From Breoghania sp963678585 (GTDB taxonomy: Bacteria; Pseudomonadota; Alphaproteobacteria; Rhizobiales; Stappiaceae), in assembly GCA_963678585.2 (NCBI GenBank), contig CAXXGA010000002.1:124001-188000 (forward strand): DNA of 64,000 bases, read 5' to 3'. This document shows, one piece after another, positions 8,890-17,200 of this stretch. Every line of letters begins with the position of its first letter. The first letter of the stretch is position 1. Both the position numbers and the translations under genes were made by a program. The notes beneath the pieces were generated by a model. That model made no database searches. It worked only from the letters and a program-made list of their open reading frames with translations, and was not told the DNA's origin.

Positions 8890-9036
8890 ATGCGATTCTC
8901 AGTGATGCTGGCCTTAAGCCTCATGGTTTCTATTGGTTCTATATCTTTTGCTTCGGCGCATGGTGGCGGCTGCCGTAAAGACAGCCCTCCGGGACGTTGT
9001 TGTCACGCGGGTAGCAAACCGTACCATTGCCACTAG
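8890..9036 (+). CDS. Small exported protein ending in a C/H-rich YHCH-type tail
   Basis: A 48-residue protein. Residues 1-22 are a signal peptide (MRFSVMLALSLMVSIGSISF, cleavage after FASA). The mature 25 residues are HGGGCRKDSPPGRCCHAG and a terminal KPYHCH. This closely follows the pattern of the small secreted or periplasmic 'YHYH' peptides, whose end reads GxYHCH and whose Cys and His residues probably bind metal. The ribosome site GGGAGG lies at 8877-8882 with good spacing. It follows the lipoprotein gene by 77 bp. The function of this family is not established. Confidence 0.65.
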   Translation: MRFSVMLALSLMVSIGSISFASAHGGGCRKDSPPGRCCHAGSKPYHCH

Positions 9037-9273
9037 CTTGTAGCCGGGCTCCATATTGGCATTGATCGACGCTCGCGTTCAGTTCAGTGCCAATTTGCTC
9101 GATAAATCGATCGTGATAGGCGCGACAAGGATTTGTGCGCGCTAGAACACGCTTAGAGCTGTGACTAATATGGCTTGGTAGTTCCCAGCTTCTTAGTCAG
9201 AGCCCCGGGGAATTCCCGCCCAGCGTTAAGATTCGGGCGGCACATCAGCCTATGCGCTCATCTCCAACTTTGC

Positions 9274-9552
9274 TTAGAAGTCCTGCGCGCTTGCCGGATC
9301 CCCATCCTTCGCGAAGCGTTCACACATCAAACGGAACCGTTCTCTCAAATTCGTCCATGGCTCCTGAAACCCATGATCGATGCCGTTCGTCACATCAAGA
9401 TAACCAGCAGCTTCGAGAAGCCCTGCGAGATATGCCTGGCTTGGGTGCATAGCCTCAACCAGAACAGCAATCGGATCATCTGCCTTCCAACGAGCAAACG
9501 CCTCCTCAATTGCCTGATTCGAGTGGTTTGAGCGAACGACAATTTCCGGCAT
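9274..9552 (-). CDS. Conserved-looking small hypothetical protein downstream of luxI
   Basis: A 92-residue soluble protein with a good GGAGGGG ribosome site just upstream of its ATG. It has a helical, acidic composition (AIEEAFARWKADDPIAVLVE) and no recognised motif. It lies 101 bp downstream of luxI on the same strand and may be read from the same promoter. No function can be assigned; a role as a quorum-sensing target gene would be guesswork. Confidence 0.6.
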   Translation of the reverse strand: MPEIVVRSNHSNQAIEEAFARWKADDPIAVLVEAMHPSQAYLAGLLEAAGYLDVTNGIDHGFQEPWTNLRERFRLMCERFAKDGDPASAQDF

Positions 9553-9653
9553 TTTCCCCTCCTAACATTCGCGAAACTCTCCATCCGTAACACGCGCGCC
9601 GACCGGCGGGGATAAGTCCCCACCGGTCCAACATGCAGGCATTAGTTCGTCGC

Positions 9654-10307
9654 CTAGACGAAGGCCGCAAGGGGATCGGTCGGAGCCGGCTTCTCAAGCA
9701 CAGACCCGGTGATCCCGCCAGCCAGACGAAGGGCGTTGATCATCTCATCATCAGTCGCAAAGAGACCTGCATAGGCCATCACTTTGCCGAAGCGCTGGGG
9801 GCGACCGATGGTCTCCGCTTTGCAGCCTGCACGGCGGAAGACGCGGGCCATCATCGCGTCATAGACGCTGACGATGTGAGTGAGCCCGATCAACTGCCCG
9901 ACTTCAGCCATTCCAAGCAGCAACTCAGCCGTAAGCTGGTTGATCTGGCAATTGGATCGTTCTGCGGCGCAGGCATACTGCGGATCGACCGAGAACCTGG
10001 AGCTTTCCCAGATCAGGCCACTCGCCACCTCCATCCCGGGTTCCAGCAGGGCCGGGAAAACGTCACGAAGCATGTTCGGACCGGTGGTCGGCAACAAGCG
10101 AACCGAACCGCGAACGTCCTCCGTCTCCGGGTCAATGGAGACGATATAGAGCGGATTGCAGTCATCGAATTCGTCGATTTCCCATCCGTCTTCGACCTTG
10201 ACGTCCCAGCCGAGGCGTTCATGGAAAACCTGGTAGCGGATGGAATGAATACGGTCGATTTCGAAAGAGTGCGAAGCGCTGTCGATACCCTGAATAAGCC
10301 TGATCAT
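9654..10307 (-). CDS. luxI: Acyl-homoserine-lactone synthase (LuxI family)
   Basis: A 217-residue enzyme that makes N-acyl-homoserine lactone from S-adenosylmethionine and acyl carrier protein. The family's invariant residues are present: R24, F28 and W34 in the N-terminal loop, E43, D45 and D48 in EIDEFD, R70 in SVRLLPTTGPNML, and E101 and R104 in WESSRF. The C-terminal part (residues 130-185) forms the acyl-binding pocket. Length is normal for the family. The ATG has a GGAGA site. It follows luxR on the same strand, with a 108-bp gap that contains a perfect lux-box-like palindrome, so positive feedback by LuxR is likely. The acyl chain made cannot be read from sequence. Confidence 0.95.
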   Translation of the reverse strand: MIRLIQGIDSASHSFEIDRIHSIRYQVFHERLGWDVKVEDGWEIDEFDDCNPLYIVSIDPETEDVRGSVRLLPTTGPNMLRDVFPALLEPGMEVASGLIWESSRFSVDPQYACAAERSNCQINQLTAELLLGMAEVGQLIGLTHIVSVYDAMMARVFRRAGCKAETIGRPQRFGKVMAYAGLFATDDEMINALRLAGGITGSVLEKPAPTDPLAAFV

Positions 10308-10374
10308 AATCGTCTCCGTAGGAATGTGTGCCGTCGATGGAGATGACTATTCCGCATTTTTCGCGAGCCCATAA

Positions 10375-10392
10375 TCCGTCGAATATGACGGA
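10375..10392. promoter_or_regulatory. Lux-box-like palindrome upstream of luxI
   Basis: TCCGTC-GAATAT-GACGGA is a perfect inverted repeat of two 6-base arms around a 6-base spacer, 18 bp in total, centred about 76 bp before the luxI ATG. Size, symmetry and place fit a binding site for the neighbouring LuxR protein. Confidence 0.65.
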
Positions 10393-10415
10393 ATGGTCAA
10401 GCAACGGAAGGCCGC

Positions 10416-11147
10416 CTATCCTGGAATATTTATCAGATTGGAGGCAATTGCTCGGGCGACGGCGTGTGTAACGTTTATTGCGTTCAATTTGTGCCTGGCA
10501 GTATCGAGATAGCAGCGCACTGTTCGTTCAGAAATATTGAGGATAGTGGCCACATCCTGGTGTGTTTTTCCCTCCGCAGCCCACTTCAGACATTCGATTT
10601 CGCGAGGAGAAAGATGGGCATTCTCAATCGACACCCGCTCGGTCCTGAGCACCATTTCATGGACGAAATGAGCGATGGTCTGGAAGTCCCGCATGTAGTT
10701 TGTCTTGATCGACTTCCATTCCGCATCTGACGCGTCAGAGGTGATCGAGAACATGGCGAGTTCACCGCCAGCACCCCGGATTGGGAAAGTCATGCCTTTG
10801 TCGCCAATCCCAAAGTCCTGCGCTTCGCCAAAGAATGTTCTCACGTTCGTGTGCTTACGATCAAAGCTCCCCCAATCGGTGGGCAACATCCTCTGCAACC
10901 CCGCTGGCAACACCGGGTCGACTTTGACGAACTCACGATCTTTGTAATGGTTCACCCAATCCGCGGAATATGTCGTTGCAATATAGGGCTCACGCCGTGT
11001 CAAATCAGGCAGTCGCGCGGCGAAATAAGCTGCATGCCTCAACCCATAAAGGTCAGAAATACGCCGCAGCATCGCTTGCCCGTCTTGCATCGACTGAATC
11101 CGCTCAAACTCATCGATGATTTCGGCAAAGGAATTATCGATATGCAT
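10416..11147 (-). CDS. luxR: LuxR-family quorum-sensing transcription factor
   Basis: A 243-residue regulator. Residues 15-160 are an autoinducer-binding domain with the usual aromatic and acidic ligand contacts (ATTYSADWVNHYKDREF, VKVDPV, then DWGSF and GIGDKGMTFPIRG). Residues 175-240 are a LuxR-type HTH (LSPREIECLKWAAEGKTHQD, then ISERTVRCYLDTARHKL). The ATG at 11147 is preferred because GGGGGTGAT precedes it; a GTG two codons upstream overlaps the previous gene's stop. It should bind the lactone made by the adjacent LuxI and regulate from the palindrome at 10375-10392, the synthase gene included. Confidence 0.93.
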   Translation of the reverse strand: MHIDNSFAEIIDEFERIQSMQDGQAMLRRISDLYGLRHAAYFAARLPDLTRREPYIATTYSADWVNHYKDREFVKVDPVLPAGLQRMLPTDWGSFDRKHTNVRTFFGEAQDFGIGDKGMTFPIRGAGGELAMFSITSDASDAEWKSIKTNYMRDFQTIAHFVHEMVLRTERVSIENAHLSPREIECLKWAAEGKTHQDVATILNISERTVRCYLDTARHKLNAINVTHAVARAIASNLINIPG

Positions 11148-11149
11148 TA

Positions 11150-11371
11150 TCACCCCCAGTATCGAGACTGGAGAAAACTATCCTTCCCTTGCGCCATTTT
11201 ACCAAGGTCTTTTTGCAGGTCTGTTTCAATTTCAGGCGTCAGTTCGCTCAACGCGAGCTCAATGAAATTGCCATATGGACGTTTCATCCGGCGTAGCTCT
11301 TCCGCACAAAAGGACAGCGTGCCGTGGAGATAAACCAGCTTCTCCAACTCCAAAAATTTTTCCGACTTCAT
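11150..11371 (-). CDS. Small helical protein, upstream and coupled to luxR
   Basis: A 73-residue soluble, highly helical protein (MKSEKFLELEKLVYLHGTLS and ELALSELTPEIETDLQKDLG). The ATG at 11371 has a GGGAGGC site five bases away; a GTG 15 bases upstream is possible. Its TGA overlaps or touches the luxR start, so it is probably translated together with luxR. It is not similar to the TraM antiactivator sequence that I know. An effect on LuxR activity is possible from position only. Confidence 0.6.
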   Translation of the reverse strand: MKSEKFLELEKLVYLHGTLSFCAEELRRMKRPYGNFIELALSELTPEIETDLQKDLGKMAQGKDSFLQSRYWG

Positions 11372-11525
11372 TACAGCCTCCCGCACCGAACTGAGATCAG
11401 AGATTATTCAGTGCAGGCTTGAAGCCTATCTGGCGTTATGCCCCCGTCGAGGAGGCCTCGTCATTTATGACGGGCCAATAGAAACGCGGAGTTTGCGTCA
11501 CTTCGTTCCGAGAAGGGGATAGAAG

Positions 11526-12509
11526 TCAGCGTCGAGCCCGGCGCCACCCTGCGGCACGAGCTTCAGCTTCAGAACAAAACCAACGCTCGCCTTTGCTCGT
11601 ATTGATCTGCGTCTGATCGTAAAACTCCTGCCCCGGAACGTGGTAGATTCTCGCTCCGCTCGACACGCTGATATTGCCCTTGATGTTGCAGCTTCCAGAT
11701 TGCCTCTCGGCCCGATTTGCGGGATCAACTCTTCGCTCAGCTCGTTGATTGGATCGTTTCTGGGCGCGGTAGTCCCAAGGCATCACAAACGCCCCCTGCC
11801 ACATGCCTTGCTTTCCAGATTTAGCCTCAGCTTGGTACTGAGCATAGGCACCATTGCTGTAGCGCGGCCAATCGACGGCATGACCGGCACGGACCAGCGC
11901 AATTGCTACGCTCTCGCCGTCCGCGCGATAGCAGTCCCCGACATATCGACCGTACCGATCCCACTCGACAAAATTGCAGCTCGTCGGCCTAGACGCAGCC
12001 AGATAGGTGGATAAGAACATCGCTGACTTTTGTCCGCAGCGATATTTGCTCCCATTTCCGAGCGCACATGTCTGATCGCTCTCGGGAGCATCGATCCCGT
12101 TGAAGCGCACTCTTTGACCAAGGATTTCGATCGTATCCCCGTCAATCACCGTGGCTCGGCCGACAAGGGCATCTCCGGGATCTTTAGCTAGATATTCAGT
12201 CTCGGCAATGAGGCTGGGAACTCCATCTATCAAGACTGACAGGCCAGCGAGCACGATCACCGAAACGACTATGCCGCGCGCCATCTTGAACGATCTGCGT
12301 TTCAAGCGCCTGGCCATCCTGAATGGCGAGACTATTGTTTCGGATGCGCTTCCAACGATGCCATTGCAAGCCGGGTAACGGGTGCATCCCCAGAACTCAC
12401 GCCCCGTATATCGCCCCCGTTTTGCGGTCCTCATGCGCATTCTGGCCCCACACTTGGGGCACTGAATTTGCCGGTCGCTTCGGCGCCTATTTCCATCTGG
12501 AGAATTCAT
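11526..12509 (-). CDS. Membrane-anchored SNase-like nuclease with zinc ribbon and sunset-type domain
   Basis: About 327 residues with four parts. Residues 15-55 form a topoisomerase-type C4 zinc ribbon (CPKCGARM, then WGCTRYPACNG). Residues 85-110 are one membrane helix (GIVVSVIVLAGLSVLI). Residues 125-245 are a staphylococcal-nuclease fold with VIDGDTIEILG and RVRFNGIDAPE, then WDRYGRYVGDC and VRAGHAVDWPRY; the Asp and Arg/Glu pattern of the active site is retained. The last 50 residues (ARIYHVPGQEFYDQT, then ERWFCSEAEARAAGWRRA) are the 'sunset'-type module often found after SNase domains. A TTG nine bases upstream is an alternative start. The zinc ribbon fused to a secreted-type nuclease is unusual and suggests nucleic acid capture at the membrane. 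Confidence 0.85.
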   Translation of the reverse strand: MNSPDGNRRRSDRQIQCPKCGARMRMRTAKRGRYTGREFWGCTRYPACNGIVGSASETIVSPFRMARRLKRRSFKMARGIVVSVIVLAGLSVLIDGVPSLIAETEYLAKDPGDALVGRATVIDGDTIEILGQRVRFNGIDAPESDQTCALGNGSKYRCGQKSAMFLSTYLAASRPTSCNFVEWDRYGRYVGDCYRADGESVAIALVRAGHAVDWPRYSNGAYAQYQAEAKSGKQGMWQGAFVMPWDYRAQKRSNQRAERRVDPANRAERQSGSCNIKGNISVSSGARIYHVPGQEFYDQTQINTSKGERWFCSEAEARAAGWRRARR

Positions 12510-12863
12510 AAAGTCCAATCTTAACTTGACCTATCACCGAACGCACATCCAGCGGCAACAATGATGAGTTGTTATCCGCACCATCCAACGGGCAGGTCTC
12601 TGAGGTGGCCAATACAGAAGCGGACTATCTGTTTTCAGGAAACCGCACCTCAACCGTAGATGATCGAAATGGAGGCGCTTTGCAGTCTGACTGCTCATGG
12701 CAAACCCAGTCCTTCAGCTTCGTGGCCGCAAACGGGCGGGCAGCTTCAGAGGCGGAGACGGTCGAAAGCAGCTATTTGGCTTCACCCATATCGGACGTAA
12801 TGAACTTAGCGGGGTTCTAGAGCGGTGCGCCTTGGAACGAACCGCAGCACGACCTCCAAAGCG
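12510..12863. other. Intergenic stretch, no gene seen
   Basis: Contains two overlapping open frames on the plus strand without ribosome sites or recognisable content. It separates the SNase-like gene from the 3' end of the FRG gene, both on the minus strand. Confidence 0.4.
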
Positions 12864-13805
12864 TCAGCTCGTCCATTTGCTCTTGATATACTTTGACACG
12901 AATTCAACCTCGGGAAACATTGTTCTCGAGTTGATATTGATGAGGTCCAACTCGCGAAGGATCGAGACCTTTTTTGCCGCCGGAATGGAAATGGTGTGCA
13001 AGCGGTAGCTGGATGATTTCCCCGGAGATCTGTAACGAAGTAGGCCTGCTGCAATGAACGCGCCCGACTGGGCGATAACACGGCGGTTGTTTTTGACTGG
13101 GTGGACAAAGAAGTAGCGGAATAGGTCGCTGGGTTCGACTGAGTTAAGGAAGTATGGTTTTTCGACTCGAACGAACTGGAGCAACCGCTCCACTGCCTGC
13201 ATCTTGCGAAAGTCTTCAAGACCCGCCTCGTTCTTGACCTTATAATGCTTCATGGATATTTCAGCTCGCTCATCATCTGAAAGGCGCGCAAGATTGGAGA
13301 TCAGGCTTATCGTATCGCTGTCGGCGAACTTCACGCGCTTCTCGACGAAATCGAAGACCCTCACTGTGCCATCCTTGTCGTGATGCTGCTCCTCGTTGCA
13401 GGCGAAGTAGAGGCCAACTAGCGGGTTAAGGGACACGTCTAGCAGTCGCGTCGGCAAGCCGTAGTGCTGGGCGCGCACCAGCTTGTCGAACATCGCTTTG
13501 TCGTTGCTAAACTCTGTCGGCGCTTCAAGCATCAACTCGCTGAAGATGTGATTCTCTGCCTCGGAGCGCACACCCCGCATGATAGACGGCTTCAATTTCC
13601 ACTTTGCGTCAGACTCGCCACGGTAGCATCGAACGCCGCTCGTCACTTTAGGAAGGCCAAATACCAGCTGCAGATACCCGGTCACGCTTTCGGCGTAGAG
13701 GGGTACCTTTGGCGTCGAGGTGCGCTTCCTGGTGACAGCGACCGTATTTTTTGTCGGTGTGGCTGATTCATCAGCGGTAATCTTCTTACGTGTGTTTGAG
13801 GCCAT
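12864..13805 (-). CDS. FRG-domain protein
   Basis: A 313-residue protein. After a basic, low-complexity N-terminus (residues 1-35) it contains an FRG domain: RCYRGESDAKWKLKPSIMRG (about 58-77), and then the hallmark ending RAQHYGLPTRLLDVSLNPLVGLYFAC (about 123-148). The family is named for its conserved Phe/Tyr-Arg-Gly start and is frequent in phage-defence and toxin neighbourhoods. The C-terminal 150 residues look like a separate helical and beta domain. No catalytic chemistry is proven for the family as far as I know. It is transcribed away from the STAND nuclease gene across a 400-bp gap, and the two may share a control region. Confidence 0.85.
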   Translation of the reverse strand: MASNTRKKITADESATPTKNTVAVTRKRTSTPKVPLYAESVTGYLQLVFGLPKVTSGVRCYRGESDAKWKLKPSIMRGVRSEAENHIFSELMLEAPTEFSNDKAMFDKLVRAQHYGLPTRLLDVSLNPLVGLYFACNEEQHHDKDGTVRVFDFVEKRVKFADSDTISLISNLARLSDDERAEISMKHYKVKNEAGLEDFRKMQAVERLLQFVRVEKPYFLNSVEPSDLFRYFFVHPVKNNRRVIAQSGAFIAAGLLRYRSPGKSSSYRLHTISIPAAKKVSILRELDLININSRTMFPEVEFVSKYIKSKWTS

Positions 13806-14204
13806 TCGCGCGTTTTCTTCCTTTCTGGCGCGTCAATCCTTGTCACGAGCCGCTTCCACAATGACCAATATGGACACATAAGGAAATCAATTCAGCATTG
13901 TGAGCGCCGGAAGCTGCCTGTCAGCTTTTAGAGTCGTTTGGACGGAAGCGGATATTCCGCAGACAAATCGTGTTGGATGGCCGTGCGCGCTAGTGGGAAC
14001 CGACCGTCCATTTGATGCTTTTCTTTTCCGCGCGAGCCCTCCCTACAACCGTCATTGTTTGGCTCCGATCAGTAAGTGCTGACCTATTTCGCCGGTGGTC
14101 AACCAGACGATGTCGCGGTTATATCTTGGCTTTGTAGACTAGAACAGCTTCTAACCGACGCTCTGTCTGGGGAAAGGTTGTGAGAGTCGAAGGGCTGGCG
14201 AACT
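13806..14204. other. Divergent control region between FRG and STAND genes
   Basis: About 400 bases with no convincing gene. It must contain the promoters of both flanking genes. I found no clear palindrome or sigma-70 hexamer pair that I would defend. Confidence 0.4.
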
Positions 14205-17200
14205 TTGACTAACTTTATCCTGATCGATCCTGATCTTTGGGCCAGAACACGCGCGGGCGCGCGCGCGGGCCGTGGCTTCCGCTACCAAGATGCGGTTTGT
14301 GCCGCATTGGCCGTCGACTCTTGGACGGGATCTTCGGCCTGGACGGCGGTGGTGCCTGAAGGCCTCGACGATGTAACCTTGCATGGCAGCTCGCTTGAAA
14401 TCCGAGCGCAGATCAAGTCGCGGCATGATCCCCGCGGTGAGTTCACCCTCAATGAGGTGGCCGAGTATCTGTCCAGAATGAGCCTTCCCCTGCAGGGAAA
14501 TAATCCCAGCACGCTGAGATTCGCCCTCGTGCTCGAACGCACGGTCAAGGGACTTGAACCGACCGGATGGGATGCCACACTTGCCCAGACAGGGCAGGTG
14601 CTGTCGACGTTAGAAAAAGCCCTTTCAACGGCATGCGCGCCTCGCATGGTGGACGTGTCAGCGGTCCTTGAGCGGTTATACATCATTGTGGCGCCCGATC
14701 CGTTGGGCGCGGTCCCGGCGATTTTGGCGCGTAAGAGCGGTCTCGAACCGGCGGCAGGCCGGCTAGTCGGCCAGATGCTACGGGAAGCGGCTGGTCGGGC
14801 CGCAGACGAAAACTACGCGCGGCGTCCAGAGGATCCCGCGTCCCTCGGTGCGACCACGGTTCAGACATTAGTTGATGGCGTGCACCGCATCGTCGACCCG
14901 CTGGGGGGCCTGGAACTTGCCGACGAGCTTTGCGACGCGGCCAACTTCCATGAGCCTCTGACGTCCGCGGACTTCTACAGCGGCGTCAATGTGATGCCGG
15001 GACATGTTGGCGCCGGTCTTGTGTTTGAGCGCCCGACCGAAACCACCGACATTCTACAAGCGTTAGAAACCTCACGAACGGCACTGGTAGCCGGCCCTTC
15101 CGGTGCAGGAAAATCGGCGCTGACATGGCTTGCCGCCTACCACAGCCGCCATGCTGTCCGCTGGTATCGGGTTCGGCGACTAGCCGACACAGACGTGCCG
15201 CGGCTAGTTCAGTTCGCGCGTTTGCTCGACGCCGGGCCCAGCCGGCCGGTCGGCTTCGTCATCGACGATGTTGGGAGGGAGGGAGCAGCGGGCTGGGACA
15301 GGCTGACGACGGAGGTCCACGCCATCGCAGGCCTGCTGATCCTGGGCTCGATTCGAGAGGAGGACGTCTTCCTGCTCGACAGCGCGAAAACGACGCCAGT
15401 CATTCGACCTATTTTGGACGAGTCCCTAGCCGAGCGGCTGTGGTCTGCGCTGTCGTCAGAGGGAATGGTTGTATTCTCTCATTGGGTCGAACCATTCGAG
15501 CAAAGCCGGGGCCTTCTGCTTGAATACACGCACCTGCTGACCGAGGGGCGAAGGCTCGAACAGACCCTCGCCGAGCAGGTACGGCGCCGGTTGGCGGAAG
15601 ATCGGTTCGACGAACTTCAATTGCTTGGCCGCATCGTGTTTCCCGGGCGCTATGGGGCGACAGTCGAGGGCCGGGTTCTGCGGGATCGCCTCGGTTGGAA
15701 CGGCCCTCGAATGGCGAAGGCGCTCGCCCGTCTGGTCGAGGAACATGCGGTTCGAGAGGGCGCCGATGGCGTGCTCGGAGGCATGCACGAGATTCGATCC
15801 GCTTATCTCGATGACGCTACGCGCGCCTGTCTCGACGAGACGGCCTCCGAGTCAGTCACTGAGTCGGCTTGGATCGTTACAACGCCGGCGCTTCCCAGCT
15901 TCGTTGCGCGGGTCTTGCGTTCCCATCCGGATCAACAGTCCGACCTGATCGGCGCGCTGGCGGCACGTGTTATGAGCGGAGAGGTGCTGGCTCTTGGGCC
16001 GATTCTTCACGGTTTGGGTTTGGCCACCGCCGACATCGTAGCGGCGCGCTGGCTGGAGATTTCTCGCAGGCTCGAGGTCGATGACCGCTTCTCCAGCTTA
16101 CTCTTCATACTCTCGGCCGCGGGCGCCGTGGAAGGCGATCTCGTGTTGTTCGTGAAGCTGCGCGAGGCCGTGTCCGCCTTCGCGGAAGTCAAAGTTACCG
16201 ACCTCAGAGCAGCTTTTATCAGTCGACTCGACAACGTCTCAAAACTGAGCCTCGAGGCGATTGATTTGGAGACTTATCATCGCCTTCAGGCTGCGCTCAT
16301 GCCACTACGAGGATGTGAGGCGCCGCCGCGGCTGGATCTATCCCTCGACCAGGATCTGTCGAGTGCTCCGTTGATTCCCTTGCTCGAACTCGTCCGCACG
16401 ACGGCTGAGATCAGGCCGGGCGAAGCGGTGCGGCTGGTCGATCTCGCCGGGGGTCCCCAATCGCTCTTGGCGCGCCTGCCTGATGAACTGGCCTGGATCA
16501 CACCTCCTCAGTTGCTTGAGGTCGAGGGTGACGATGGCGAGCGCGAACTCGCCGTGCAGGCCCATGTCAGAATGATCTCTGAAACAGTTCAGACCGATTT
16601 GAACGGAGACGTCGTGCGGCTCTGCGAGCTGATGTTGGCGGCGGTGCCCCAGGCGAGGCTCGCCGTATCCGATTCCCTGTTGCCGGACGGCACGCCGTTG
16701 ATGGTTGGCGGTTACAGCGTCAATAGCAAAAGCATTTCCCGCAAGAACCTGCCCGGGCCGGCTCAGATCGCATGGAACCGCGCTCAGGCTCGTGCGATCG
16801 ACCGTCTGGTTGGTGCGCCACAGGAGACGGGGCGAACAGCGTCTCTGGCCAGCTTGATCAGGGAATTGAACCAACGGCTTGACGAGGCAGCCAACCTTTA
16901 TCTCAGGATGGAGCCGCCGAAGGAGCGCTGGCGTCTGCTTGTCAACATCGGCGCGATGTTGCGCGATTTTGTGCCACCGCCACGTGTCGATGAAGCCATG
17001 TCGGATTCCCTCGATCCAGGCAGATACGCCTCGACCGATAACATGCACACCTTCGCAGCTGACCTGCAACGCTTGGTTACCGAGCTCGCTGATGACGAGG
17101 GCGAGAACATAAAGGCCCGGGTGATGCAGGTCGTCGATCTCGCAGCCATGGCGCGCAGACTGGCCGATCCCGAAATCTGGCGAATGATCTCGGAGCCGCC

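Noticed and set aside
9175..9531. 118-codon plus-strand frame opposite the small gene behind luxI
   Set aside because: The minus-strand frame 9274-9552 has a strong GGAGGGG site and a more protein-like composition.
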